Source of the DNA: JBCAWW01 sp039024315
GTDB lineage: Bacteria > Bacteroidota > Bacteroidia > J057
Length of the DNA: 64,000 bases
Direction: 5' to 3'
Assembly (NCBI GenBank): GCA_039024315.1
Contig: JBCCQN010000018.1
Span: forward strand, 1 to 64,000
The stretch's first letter is position 1, and the number at the start of each line of letters is the position of its first letter. Of this stretch, positions 1 through 8,866 are shown piece by piece. The notes under the pieces were generated by a model. That model was not told the DNA's origin and ran no database searches. It saw only the letters and a program-made list of their open reading frames with translations. Position numbers and translations under genes: made by a program.

Positions 1-1
1 G

Positions 2-1156
2 TGTAGTGGTGTTTTGCTGAGCAAACAAGGCTTGTCCGCCCGCATGGATGCTCGTTTAGTGAACTTCAGCAAAGGCGTATTTTCCCGCGCACTCGCAAAG
101 CCCCTTTTTGCCCAAAGCGAGTCTTTGTACGCTGGAGATCTGTTTGCGCATTTTCGATCCGTATTGATTGAAGATAGTAGCTGTTTGAAGCTCCCAGCGG
201 TATTGGCACCGTTTTTCCCTGGCGCTCACAGTAAACGCTTAAAGGGGCCTGCTGCTACGGCTCGTATTCAGCTTCGCTATTCCCTAAAGGCCGAGCAATA
301 CACTCATTTAGCGATTCAAAGTTTTCGTCAAAATGATCAAAGTTATGCCTATCAGATTGTCTCGAGTATCCAAGCAGGGGATTTAGTCCTGCGCGATCTT
401 GGGTATTTTGTCTTGGGTAGTTTTACGGCCATTCTCAAAGCCAAGGGCCATCTTCTGAGTCGCTACCGATTTGGCGTTAATCTCTTTGATCCAGGGGATG
501 GGCGCCCCTTTTGCTTAAATCAACGCCTTGCCAAAATGGAAAAGGCCAAGCAAACAATTTGGGAACAATGGGTCAAGGTAGGAGAGCAGGAACAGGTCCC
601 TTTACGCATCATTGCCATTCGGTTACCTGAGTCAGTGGTGGCAGAACGGATTCGTAAAGCAAAAAAGAATCGGCATCAAAGGGCCCATCACAGCAAGGCC
701 TACTTCGAACTCCTGAAGTGGAATATTTTCCTCACCAGTGTAGACTCAAGCATTTGGCGTGCAAAGCAGGCAGCCCGCGCTTATACCCTTCGTTGGCGCA
801 TTGAAATGATATTCAAAACCTGGAAATCACATTTAGATCTGGCCAAAATGTTTGCCCACAAACAATCCCTTCGGTATGAGAGAGTCATGATACAATTGTA
901 TTTAAGCTTGAGCTGGATGCTTTTATTTCTGATGCCTTGGTATCGATTCTTTAGCCAGAAAGCCGTGAAAAACAATCCCTTAAATCTGAGCATAGCTAAG
1001 TTTACCCAATGGGCGAAAGAACACTTTAAAGCACTTGTCCTCACTACTAGGCTCGACTCATTCTGGAAAATAGTCCAATATTATTGCCTAGAGGAACCTA
1101 GGCGAAAACGGATATCTCAATTACAAATTATGCGTGAAAAATTTCCCTTAGCTTGA
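2..1156 (+). CDS. IS4-family transposase, 5' end cut by window edge
   Basis: DDE transposase of the IS4 family. The reading frame is open to the left edge, so the N-terminus probably lies outside the window; TTG at 14 is only the first start-like codon inside it. Visible catalytic motifs are the first Asp in an EDSSCLKLP segment, the second Asp in RDLGYF, and near the C-terminus the IS4 signature Y-x2-R-x3-E-x6-K (YTLRWRIEMIFKTWK). I found no terminal inverted repeat after the stop, so the right end of the element is undefined. A short palindromic piece at 1165-1182 follows directly. The frame is intact as far as it can be seen. Confidence 0.9.
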   Translation, partial: CSGVLLSKQGLSARMDARLVNFSKGVFSRALAKPLFAQSESLYAGDLFAHFRSVLIEDSSCLKLPAVLAPFFPGAHSKRLKGPAATARIQLRYSLKAEQYTHLAIQSFRQNDQSYAYQIVSSIQAGDLVLRDLGYFVLGSFTAILKAKGHLLSRYRFGVNLFDPGDGRPFCLNQRLAKMEKAKQTIWEQWVKVGEQEQVPLRIIAIRLPESVVAERIRKAKKNRHQRAHHSKAYFELLKWNIFLTSVDSSIWRAKQAARAYTLRWRIEMIFKTWKSHLDLAKMFAHKQSLRYERVMIQLYLSLSWMLLFLMPWYRFFSQKAVKNNPLNLSIAKFTQWAKEHFKALVLTTRLDSFWKIVQYYCLEEPRRKRISQLQIMREKFPLA

Positions 1157-1164
1157 CGCCAATA

Positions 1165-1182
1165 CGAAAGCTTTCGGGAGTA
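1165..1182. repeat. Short fragment shared with the intergenic mosaic repeat
   Basis: The string CGAAAGCTTTCGGGAGTA is nearly the same as the palindromic core of the mosaic repeat copies at 46088-46212 and 63051-63175. It sits just after the IS4 transposase stop. It may be a truncated copy or shared chance palindrome. Confidence 0.4.
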
Positions 1183-1272
1183 AACCCCAAACCAAAGCCT
1201 CAAAATAGCAAGCAAGAACAAGCCAAATTGCAAATATTGTCGCGCTTAGCAGCGTTTGTTTTTTATACCCAC

Positions 1273-2049
1273 ATGAAGACAATGGCCAAAACTTTCCTTT
1301 CGATTCTTATCATCCTTCTCTGCCAGCAATCTTGTGTATCTCAAAGCTTTGAGGATGCTTTGATCATCAAGCACCCTTCCATAGAGCAGGAAGCGACTTC
1401 TATCTGGCGGACCATCAATGATATCAACTTCCTCGAATCGCAAGGCTATCAAATCAAGCTGCCTAAGAACGAGGCGATTGATAATTTGATCGAAAAGTCC
1501 AAAGGCGGTGAATTTGGTAACGAGGATTATGCCACCATTTACAATTTGCTGGAAGGAGGCATTTACCAAAGGGAAAATTATGATAAGGCCTTGGCAAAAA
1601 TCCTCTCCCAAAAAGCGCTTATTGTCTCCGCGATGGAGAAGCTAGAGGAGAAGCGGGCAGAATGGACATGGGATTTTAAGCAATATGAGTCCTATGAGAT
1701 CATTTTGACGCTTTATGGCACCGGAGGTAGTTATGAGCCCGAAACGGGCAACATAACGCTGCTGACGAACGCTGAGGGAGCCTTCATGAAGTATGATAAG
1801 CCAGCGAATACCATCATACACGAAATGGTGCATCTAGGGATCGAAAACTCCCTGATTCAGACCTACAAGGTCAATCACGTCTTGAAAGAAAAAATTGTGG
1901 ATACGATCGTCTACTTACTTTTTCAAGAATCCCTTCCTGATTACCAAATCCAAAATATGGGGCCAACGGCCATTGATGGTCAATTTAACGAAGCAGCAGA
2001 CTTGGCAGGATTGCAAGCCACTATTGCCAAATTAGCGGAGGATAACTGA
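1273..2049 (+). CDS. Secreted HExxH putative zinc metallopeptidase
   Basis: A 258-residue exported protein of unknown substrate. The ATG at 1273 was chosen because it begins a hydrophobic signal (MKTMAKTFLSILIILLC) and the frame upstream runs into IS-flank sequence. A second ATG three codons on (1282) is equally possible. The motif HEMVH near residue 180 fits the zincin HExxH active site and is followed by LGIE, where the Glu could be a third zinc ligand. Cysteines near residues 16 and 20 make a lipoprotein possible. No named family was recognised. The enzyme assignment rests on the HExxH motif alone. Confidence 0.7.
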   Translation: MKTMAKTFLSILIILLCQQSCVSQSFEDALIIKHPSIEQEATSIWRTINDINFLESQGYQIKLPKNEAIDNLIEKSKGGEFGNEDYATIYNLLEGGIYQRENYDKALAKILSQKALIVSAMEKLEEKRAEWTWDFKQYESYEIILTLYGTGGSYEPETGNITLLTNAEGAFMKYDKPANTIIHEMVHLGIENSLIQTYKVNHVLKEKIVDTIVYLLFQESLPDYQIQNMGPTAIDGQFNEAADLAGLQATIAKLAEDN

Positions 2050-2073
2050 GCCTTGCCCTCTCCCCTAGCCCGA

Positions 2074-2955
2074 TTATTTCTTTGGTACCAGTTTCCAAGT
2101 CCTCACCCAGTCATAAAAGGTGGTTCGATCTTCCCAAGCGCCATTCATGCCGCCATCGGCGGGTACAGGATTCCAATCATAGGTTTCGCTGACCAATTTG
2201 ATATGCATAGGAAGATCGAAATCTGCATAAGGCTCCACTGATTCAAGGTACTTTCCGTCCAAGAAGAATTGAATCTCAGTGGGACTCTTCCACCATGCTC
2301 CATAAGTGTGATAATCCTCCCATACTTTACCTCCGGTAAGCGAATTTTGGCCTCGAGATCCTTTGGCTTCCTCACAACTAATGTTGCGGCTGTGGGTATT
2401 TGAGTGCATAGATTGATCGAAATCCTTGGCCCATTTTGCGTCAGTATTGATGTAGCCAACGCATTCTTGGATATCAAGCTCTGTGGTACGTCGATCACAG
2501 CCCTCACTGTCATTGCGATAATTGATCAACCAAAAGGTGGAAGACATGAAGGTTTTTCCTGCTTTCAGCCGGGTTTCAAAATAATAGCCAACTTGCGCTT
2601 TATGTTCCGAAGTCAAATGACCGCCGGCATGGGTATATTCCTTGCCATTATGGGTTTCTGGGGCGGATAGTTTATAATTGGTGATACGCATATTGCCTTT
2701 ATCCACCGAGACAGTATTCTTCTTAAACAGGCCGGGAGCACGGCCAATCCAGCCTTTCGGATCAGTATTACGCCATTTTTTCAGATCCAATCTTTTTCCC
2801 TCAAATTCATCAGAAAGAGCTTCTACTAATTGCCATTGGGCGTGGCTAGGTTTGGGATCGTCTCCTTTTTTAAAACTAGGGCTTAGTTGATCGGCTTTAT
2901 CAGCACTAAAAAGTAGCATTAGGAAGCTGAGAAGAAGAGTCGAAAGGCTGCTCAT
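2074..2955 (-). CDS. GH16 family glycoside hydrolase, beta-agarase/porphyranase-like
   Basis: Secreted endo-acting hydrolase of 293 residues with an N-terminal hydrophobic signal (about residues 1-18). The GH16 catalytic signature E-L-D-I-Q-E is present, with nucleophile Glu159 and acid/base Glu164. The segment before it (MSSTFWLINYRND) resembles red-algal galactan-active members such as beta-agarases, so agar or porphyran is the likely substrate; this is inference. Its length suits a single catalytic domain without a T9SS tail. It lies just downstream of the GH2 gene on the same strand, about 105 bp apart, suggesting joint use on one polysaccharide. No SusC/SusD pair is present in the window. 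Confidence 0.85.
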   Translation of the reverse strand: MSSLSTLLLSFLMLLFSADKADQLSPSFKKGDDPKPSHAQWQLVEALSDEFEGKRLDLKKWRNTDPKGWIGRAPGLFKKNTVSVDKGNMRITNYKLSAPETHNGKEYTHAGGHLTSEHKAQVGYYFETRLKAGKTFMSSTFWLINYRNDSEGCDRRTTELDIQECVGYINTDAKWAKDFDQSMHSNTHSRNISCEEAKGSRGQNSLTGGKVWEDYHTYGAWWKSPTEIQFFLDGKYLESVEPYADFDLPMHIKLVSETYDWNPVPADGGMNGAWEDRTTFYDWVRTWKLVPKK

Positions 2956-3060
2956 ATTGATTGAATCTTGCGGTTAAATGACTCATTCAATATGGACATA
3001 CAGTTACTTTAAGGCCCAAACATATGGTTCGATCCTTAGGCGATTTGTTGAAATTTGGTC

Positions 3061-5805
3061 TTAGTACTTTAAAACCAGACTAGGATCAAAAGGATAACGC
3101 CCAAAATCGCGCCCATAAACCGCGACTCCCCCTTCTCCTTCGGTTTTGATTTGCAGGTGGAACATCCCTTCCTTTTTCAAGATTTTATTGATCAAGCTCC
3201 TCGATAAAGGCACCTTGACCATATAGCCATAAGAGCCCGCTTCGCGCAACTTGCGGTCTTGGAGTTGATGATGCCACGAAAGCACCCCTCTATGATCCGC
3301 AGGATCGTCTGGCAAAAGTTGGGTGTGTACTTTTTCGCCATTGACCCAAATAGAGACTCTGGAAGGAAACATCTTTTCGTCGCTCATGGGATAGGCATTG
3401 GGATTGCGGCTAGGAGAGACTTTGTCACCAAGCATATAGTTTTGCTGCTTATCAAAGCCCTCTTCTTTGTCCTTATCAAAGAGTTCCTTAGCCGAAAGCT
3501 CCATTAGCACATAAGCCTCCTTTACGCGTCTAGCGTTCTGCGAAGCAGGAATCTCAACACTATATCTGAAATTGCCTTCTCCTGCCCCATTAGCTTTGAG
3601 GCCCTGCATCACACTCCATTGCTTAAGACTAAAGTTGGCTTCCTTATGAGCATCAGGAGCGACCGAAATAATCGCAACATCCTCCCTTTTAAATTCCCCT
3701 TCAATCTCCAAGTGCATGAAGTTTCGTTGCAGGATCTTGCCCTCGCTGGTCTTCACCCATAGTTTGACCGTAGCGAGGCCAGGCGTAGGAGGTAATACCA
3801 ATAGCATAGGATCGAGGCTTGTTTGCATCCAAGGCTTATAGGGCACTCTCCGGCTACCACTGAGATTTTTTTCTGTTTCCCCGATATAATTGATGGTTTC
3901 GACTTCGTACTCAACGATTAGTTCCTCCCCAAAGTCCGCCCCTGTCATCACGGAAAGTTGTAGGGGCACCTCCACATTAGAGCCCGCCTGCACCGTTTGG
4001 CAAATGTCCATGCCTGTAGATATATATACCGGACTATGTAGATCCTTGAGGCTCATTCCTGCCACTATCCCGCCCATACCGGTCTCTTTTTCGCTGCGGT
4101 CAAAGCGCCAGTAACCGTTCCACTCGTTGATCACATCATGATGTTCGGTATAGAGCCAACCGCCAATTTTGGGATACTTGCGAAAAGTATTCATCATCTT
4201 GTGGTAGTCATAGCTCCAGTCCACATCACCCGTACTGCCATCATAGCCCCAGACATTGCCACATTCTGAATTGATATTGGGCTGATCGGCTTGTACAAAG
4301 CCTTTTTCAAAGTCATGGGTACTACCGGGATAAGTATTTTCCACCATATTACTGAGGTGGTTTTCCCATTCCCAACCCGGTAGGTAAACATGCCATGAAT
4401 TGATGTCCGTCTCTGTATGTCCTGCTCCACAGCAGATCGAATTATCTTCCACCAAACGCGTTGGATCAAGGCTTTTGGCGAGATAATACATAGACGCTAC
4501 CCAGTATTGCGTGCGGGGCAAATAACGCCGAAGCTTTTTCCCTTCTTCCATGACAGTGGACATCAGCCCCCAAGTTTCATTGAAAACTACCCAAGAAAAG
4601 ATCGCAGGATGATTATAATCTCGATCAATCATCTCCCGCAGGGTACGTTCGGATTCAGCCTGAGCCAGCGCATCAGGTTCTCCCCAGCTATTGGGCAGGT
4701 CAGCCATCACCAAAAGCCCCAATTTATCCGCCCAATATAGCTTTCGAGGCACTTCTACTTTGATATGCACCCTTATGCCGTTGAGGCCAATGGACTTAGA
4801 TCGCACAATCTCCTCTCGCATAAAATCATCTGAGGGAAAGGTATAAAAGCCCTGTGGATGATAAGACTGATCTAGCGCCAATTGAACGTAGATGGGCTCA
4901 TTATTGAGGGCGATATAGGGAAAATCGGTACCCGGCAGCTTCTCCACAGAGATTTTACGCATCCCAAAGTAGGTCCGCAATTGATCGTTCCCGATAAGGG
5001 CCTCCACCTCATACAAATGCGGGTCCTCCAGAGACCAAAGCTGCATGTCTTTTAGGTCTAGGGTGGTTTTTATTTGGTCTACCCCTGCGGGGAACGCTAA
5101 GTCGTGGCTTTCTTGCTCGCTAATCTTCAGATTGAGCTTTGTCTCGGCTTTTGTAGGCTCCGCCAAACGCGCAATCACTTGCACTTGGGCCTTATCGATA
5201 TCCGGTAAAAAATGTAGCGACTCCAGATAATTGCTTCCTCTAGCCTCTAAATAGACCGTCTGCCAAATACCACGGGCATTGCCATAGCCTTGCTTGCCAT
5301 AAAGGGTAAAATCGCGCCGCGCATCATCAACTCGAATGACTAAGTCCTGCTCCTGCCCATAGCTTAGATGCTCACTTAACTCAAAGGAAAAAGGAGTATA
5401 TCCTCCCTCATGCTTGCCAAGTAGCTTACCATCCAACCAAACGCTAGTCTCCCAATCAGAGGCTCCGATCGTCAGGAATGTCCGTTTTCCTTGCCAAGCC
5501 TCCTCAACCATGATCTTTCGATGATACCAAGCGATATCTGCCTCATCTTTTTGTTGTGAGAAGGCTGATCCCCAGGGAAAAGGCACCATGATCTGAGCCT
5601 TAAAGCTTTCACCTTGCACTTGCCAATCTTGACTGAGGCCCTCATCATTGGGGTCAAACTGAAAGTTCCATTGGCCATTGAGATTTTGCCAATCAGGTCG
5701 CTGGAAATCAGGTCTTGGATGTTCAGGTAATGGGATGTTTTGGCCGTCAATGGCGGCGAAAGGGCAAAGTAATATTAGCCCTAATAGCAGAGTAGAGAAT
5801 CGCAT
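3061..5805 (-). CDS. GH2 family glycoside hydrolase (beta-galactosidase/glucuronidase-like)
   Basis: A 914-residue exported enzyme. The signal peptide covers about residues 1-21. The GH2 sugar-binding beta-sandwich starts near LNGQWNFQFD (residue 42), followed by an Ig-like domain and the TIM barrel. The acid/base Glu410 lies in VVFNETW and the nucleophile Glu514 in INSECGNVWG. A long C-terminal beta-rich part (about residue 590 on) has no recognised family. It probably trims galactose- or uronate-type residues released by the neighbouring GH16 enzyme. Two GCGTT-hairpin copies lie inside the frame (3532, 5082) and are translated without disrupting it. Confidence 0.88.
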   Translation of the reverse strand: MRFSTLLLGLILLCPFAAIDGQNIPLPEHPRPDFQRPDWQNLNGQWNFQFDPNDEGLSQDWQVQGESFKAQIMVPFPWGSAFSQQKDEADIAWYHRKIMVEEAWQGKRTFLTIGASDWETSVWLDGKLLGKHEGGYTPFSFELSEHLSYGQEQDLVIRVDDARRDFTLYGKQGYGNARGIWQTVYLEARGSNYLESLHFLPDIDKAQVQVIARLAEPTKAETKLNLKISEQESHDLAFPAGVDQIKTTLDLKDMQLWSLEDPHLYEVEALIGNDQLRTYFGMRKISVEKLPGTDFPYIALNNEPIYVQLALDQSYHPQGFYTFPSDDFMREEIVRSKSIGLNGIRVHIKVEVPRKLYWADKLGLLVMADLPNSWGEPDALAQAESERTLREMIDRDYNHPAIFSWVVFNETWGLMSTVMEEGKKLRRYLPRTQYWVASMYYLAKSLDPTRLVEDNSICCGAGHTETDINSWHVYLPGWEWENHLSNMVENTYPGSTHDFEKGFVQADQPNINSECGNVWGYDGSTGDVDWSYDYHKMMNTFRKYPKIGGWLYTEHHDVINEWNGYWRFDRSEKETGMGGIVAGMSLKDLHSPVYISTGMDICQTVQAGSNVEVPLQLSVMTGADFGEELIVEYEVETINYIGETEKNLSGSRRVPYKPWMQTSLDPMLLVLPPTPGLATVKLWVKTSEGKILQRNFMHLEIEGEFKREDVAIISVAPDAHKEANFSLKQWSVMQGLKANGAGEGNFRYSVEIPASQNARRVKEAYVLMELSAKELFDKDKEEGFDKQQNYMLGDKVSPSRNPNAYPMSDEKMFPSRVSIWVNGEKVHTQLLPDDPADHRGVLSWHHQLQDRKLREAGSYGYMVKVPLSRSLINKILKKEGMFHLQIKTEGEGGVAVYGRDFGRYPFDPSLVLKY
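3532..3548 (+). repeat. GCGTT-hairpin, CTGC stem, GAA loop
   Basis: Exact copy on the plus strand inside the minus-strand GH2 gene, where it reads as Pro-Ala-Ser-Gln-Asn-Ala. Confidence 0.8.
5082..5098 (-). repeat. GCGTT-hairpin, CCCC stem, GCA loop
   Basis: Exact copy in sense orientation inside the GH2 gene, read as Ala-Phe-Pro-Ala-Gly-Val. Confidence 0.8.
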
Positions 5806-5843
5806 GAGCGTGTAGATTAGTCTTTCGGAAGTATATAATACAA

Positions 5844-5873
5844 AAAACCGCAGAATTAATTTTCTGCGGTTTT
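5844..5873 (-). terminator. Rho-independent terminator of the PAS kinase
   Basis: A 12-bp perfect stem (AAAACCGCAGAA with its complement) and 6-nt loop. On the minus strand it ends in a run of six T, 20-odd bases after the stop of the kinase at 5895. Confidence 0.87.
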
Positions 5874-5894
5874 ACAATATTCAAAAGGTCGTGT

Positions 5895-7502
5895 TTATGC
5901 GAGGATCGCTTCTTCTTGGTTTTCGATCTGCAGAGAAGAAAGCTCCATATGAAATGATGTCCCAGCACCGAGGGCAGAATCAACATTGATTATCCCTCCT
6001 AGTTTGTGAACAGCCTCACGTACAATATATAGTCCGATCCCAGAGCCATCGCTAGTATTGGTGGCACGGTAGAACATATCAAAAATCTTATCCATATAGC
6101 GGGGCGCAATGCCGATCCCATTGTCTTTGACGACGATTTCAGTACTGCCTTCCGAGTGGGTAACCTTGATCTCAACAAAGGATTCGTCCTTAGTGAGATC
6201 GCTGTAGCGGCAAGCGTTAGAGATCAAATTATTGAAAATAATCTGCAGACGAGTAGGATCAGAGTATAGATCCCCTTCGCCAAAGATACTTACCTTCTTT
6301 TGGATATTTTTGTAGCGCTCGCCATAACGTAAACTATTGAAAGCTTCATCAATCAGTTGATGGAAGTCGATTTTTTCACGACGAATCTCGGCTCTTGAGT
6401 TGCGCGAATAGCCCATGATATCTTTGATAAAATCATCAAGTTTATTGAGGCTTTTGCTCATCAAATCAAAGTAACGATTACGACTCTCGGTATCGGTCTC
6501 TATCTTGGCGATGTTGATCAATCCCATTACTGAGACTAGCGGCGCTCTCAAATCATGAGAAGTACTGTAAACCAATTTGTCCAACTCGCGATTGACTTTG
6601 ACTAGCTCAGTGTTTTGGTCCTGTAGCGCTTGACGCGCTTCCCTGATCTCCGAAATATCCCGAATGGCACCGTCAAAATAGACATTCCCATTTTCGTCTG
6701 TAGCCTTGATACTACTTACAAGGCCCCAAAAGGTAGAACCATCTTTGCGTTTGTATTCGGCCTCTTCGTTTTCGAAGTAGGTATTTTCTTGCATAAAGCT
6801 GCGAAAGAAGTCCCTCCTAGCAGGATCTACATACAAATCTCCGGGATCAATAGGTAACATTTCTTCTACGGAATCGTACCCAAACATCTCTACAAAGTGT
6901 TTGTTGATGTAGATGATACCGTCGGTGGTGGTTGTCCGAAATATCCCCTCTTTGATCGAATAGTTGATGGAGGCGAGTAGTTGCTCGCGATTCTTTATTT
7001 CTTCCTGTTGCTGGTGGCGTTTGGTGATATCCTTGGCAAATACAGTAATGCCCGTAATTTCGCATCTCGCTTCTTTGATGGGGGCATATGCAAATTCAAA
7101 GAAATAGGTCTGTCCTTCCAGTTCAAAGGATTCTAATTTTTTAAAGGTCTCTCCCTCTAAGGCAAGGTCAAAATGGGTCTTCCAAATTAAAAATTGATCT
7201 TGAGGGAGTTTCTCAGAGAGTCGATCACCTTGTCTCACTATGACATCCCAACGTTTGCGAATTAGGGAGCAGGCTGCAGAATTGGCTACTAATACCTTGT
7301 AGTTAGGATCAATCGAAAGAATCACATCTTCGGTATTTTCAACCACAGAATTTAGATTCAGATCATTTCTCACGATTTTTTGCTCCCGCTCGGCACGTTG
7401 TGCCTTGATGGAACGGTTTTCCTCCTCCAATTGCTGGATTCTTCGCAGTAGATCGGCCTTACTGAGCTGTTGATTTGTACTACGAATCTGTGATTTCAGC
7501 AT
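5895..7502 (-). CDS. PAS/PAS sensor histidine kinase, cytoplasmic
   Basis: A 535-residue kinase without membrane segments. An N-terminal coiled coil (about 8-42) precedes two PAS domains (about 48-170 and 175-290). A HisKA domain carries the phospho-acceptor His316 in TSHDLRAP. The HATPase domain shows the N box (FNNLISNAC, about 423-431), the G1 box (DNGIGIAP) and the G2 box (SGIGLYIV). It should sense a soluble or redox-type cue through PAS and autophosphorylate. No response regulator is adjacent, so it is an orphan. A terminator follows directly at 5844-5873. Confidence 0.9.
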   Translation of the reverse strand: MLKSQIRSTNQQLSKADLLRRIQQLEEENRSIKAQRAEREQKIVRNDLNLNSVVENTEDVILSIDPNYKVLVANSAACSLIRKRWDVIVRQGDRLSEKLPQDQFLIWKTHFDLALEGETFKKLESFELEGQTYFFEFAYAPIKEARCEITGITVFAKDITKRHQQQEEIKNREQLLASINYSIKEGIFRTTTTDGIIYINKHFVEMFGYDSVEEMLPIDPGDLYVDPARRDFFRSFMQENTYFENEEAEYKRKDGSTFWGLVSSIKATDENGNVYFDGAIRDISEIREARQALQDQNTELVKVNRELDKLVYSTSHDLRAPLVSVMGLINIAKIETDTESRNRYFDLMSKSLNKLDDFIKDIMGYSRNSRAEIRREKIDFHQLIDEAFNSLRYGERYKNIQKKVSIFGEGDLYSDPTRLQIIFNNLISNACRYSDLTKDESFVEIKVTHSEGSTEIVVKDNGIGIAPRYMDKIFDMFYRATNTSDGSGIGLYIVREAVHKLGGIINVDSALGAGTSFHMELSSLQIENQEEAILA

Positions 7503-7799
7503 AAACGTCGGTTTCTAATTTCCGGATTAAAAAAAATGACTACACAAAAATTACAAAGCTTGTTAAACTTCTAACATGTTCAAGCTTAATAAAAGCAGCG
7601 CATGGGGCTGGCTTTTGTATCCCAAACACTCCATTGAAGAGCTTGGGTCTTTGTGTTTGCTTGTCAGAAATCAGTCTAAATCGCTTTAAGAACGCTTCTA
7701 CGTAATCCGGTGTGTTCGGGAGTTTGTTAATGCTAACCTATCGCTTTTGCTAAGTCAAAAAAATACAAAAAGGGAGAAATTCTAAGCAGGCAGTAAGGG
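7503..7799. other. Intergenic region, nothing definite
   Basis: About 300 bases between the PAS kinase start and the dipeptidase stop. It should hold the kinase promoter. A weak GCGTT-like stretch (AAGAACGCTTCT near 7687-7698) does not form the full hairpin. I see no RNA gene or plausible ORF. Confidence 0.5.
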
Positions 7800-8861
7800 C
7801 TACTGCCAAGCCTTACGGAGGAATCTAAGCCAATTGCCATACATAATATTGTCAATATCGGCTGAAGTATAAGCTCGCTGGGCCAGTAAATCTGGTAATT
7901 TTTGTAAATCAGCTATCGTGTCTAAATCCGCAGGGCTTTGTTCTCGCCCAAAGCCGCCGTCTAAATCCGTACCGATGGCAGCGTGTAAGGAGTTACCCGC
8001 CAATTGGCAAACATGATCAATATGATCGACCATATGCTTCAAACGAACATCAGGATTGCCGGGGAGGCTCTCAAACTTTTTCCAGCCAGACACCATCATC
8101 CATGCATCTAAGGCCGCTCCAATCACAGCCCCTCGCCCAATGAGGTGTTTGAGTTGCGCATCGTCAAATTGCCGATGATGAGGCACCAAGGCTCGGCAAT
8201 TACTATGACTCGCCCACACAGGCCCTTGATAAATCTCCATCGCTTCCCAAAAACTTTCATCACAAAGATGCGTCGTATCAAGGATCAGATTGAGTCGAGA
8301 CATTTCTTTGAGTAAGGCCTTCCCTTTTTCGCCTATGCCACCGCTGGCATCCGTACCTTGAGCATAGGTACCTGGGCCATAATGAGCGGGACCGATGGCT
8401 CGCAAACCTTCTTCGTGAGCGATCTGTACATAATCCAGATTGACCATGGAATCGGCTCCTTCCAAGCTGAGGATATAACCGATAGGAGCGTTCGGCGCAG
8501 GCGAATCCCAGAGCTTAAGATGGGCTTCTAGCTGCTCCAGATTTCGAATTTGTACCATTTCCCCTGCTCTTTCCATTGCTCGATACCAAGCAAGTTGGCC
8601 TTGCGTCTGGGCCCAAGCCTGCTCAGGCGAAAACCAACCAGGAAGCGGGTTGGAGGGCTTGACATAGCGAGCTATTTGAGTTGCTACCACTAAACCGATG
8701 CCTCCTTCTCGCAAAGCGGGTAAGGAAACTGTTGCTTTAGCACGGCCGGGCAGATCCATTTTGCCTGCTTCGCGTGCACGAATGTCCGCCACACTTTGGC
8801 GTAGGTCGCGGTTCCATTCCAAGGCATTCATGGAAAGGTCCAGATGAGCATCAATGATCAT
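7800..8861 (-). CDS. Membrane dipeptidase (peptidase family M19)
   Basis: Zinc dipeptidase of the renal-dipeptidase family, 353 residues. The start at 8861 gives MIIDAHLDLS, the canonical N-terminal His-x-Asp metal site (His6, Asp8); the longer frame runs into the preceding gene. Other family features are the bridging Glu in SLEGADSM, a metal His in ASHSNCRAL and GTDLDGGFG near the C-terminus. M19 enzymes often cleave dipeptides with a D-residue at the C-terminus. It is the last gene of the operon starting at 11807 and begins 5 bases after the stop of the D-threonine-aldolase-like gene, supporting a joint role in D-amino acid release and breakdown. Confidence 0.92.
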   Translation of the reverse strand: MIIDAHLDLSMNALEWNRDLRQSVADIRAREAGKMDLPGRAKATVSLPALREGGIGLVVATQIARYVKPSNPLPGWFSPEQAWAQTQGQLAWYRAMERAGEMVQIRNLEQLEAHLKLWDSPAPNAPIGYILSLEGADSMVNLDYVQIAHEEGLRAIGPAHYGPGTYAQGTDASGGIGEKGKALLKEMSRLNLILDTTHLCDESFWEAMEIYQGPVWASHSNCRALVPHHRQFDDAQLKHLIGRGAVIGAALDAWMMVSGWKKFESLPGNPDVRLKHMVDHIDHVCQLAGNSLHAAIGTDLDGGFGREQSPADLDTIADLQKLPDLLAQRAYTSADIDNIMYGNWLRFLRKAWQ

Positions 8862-8866
8862 GTCTT

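Noticed and set aside
1246..1611. 121-codon minus ORF over the HExxH gene
   Set aside because: Shadow frame; the plus frame has a signal peptide and HExxH motif.
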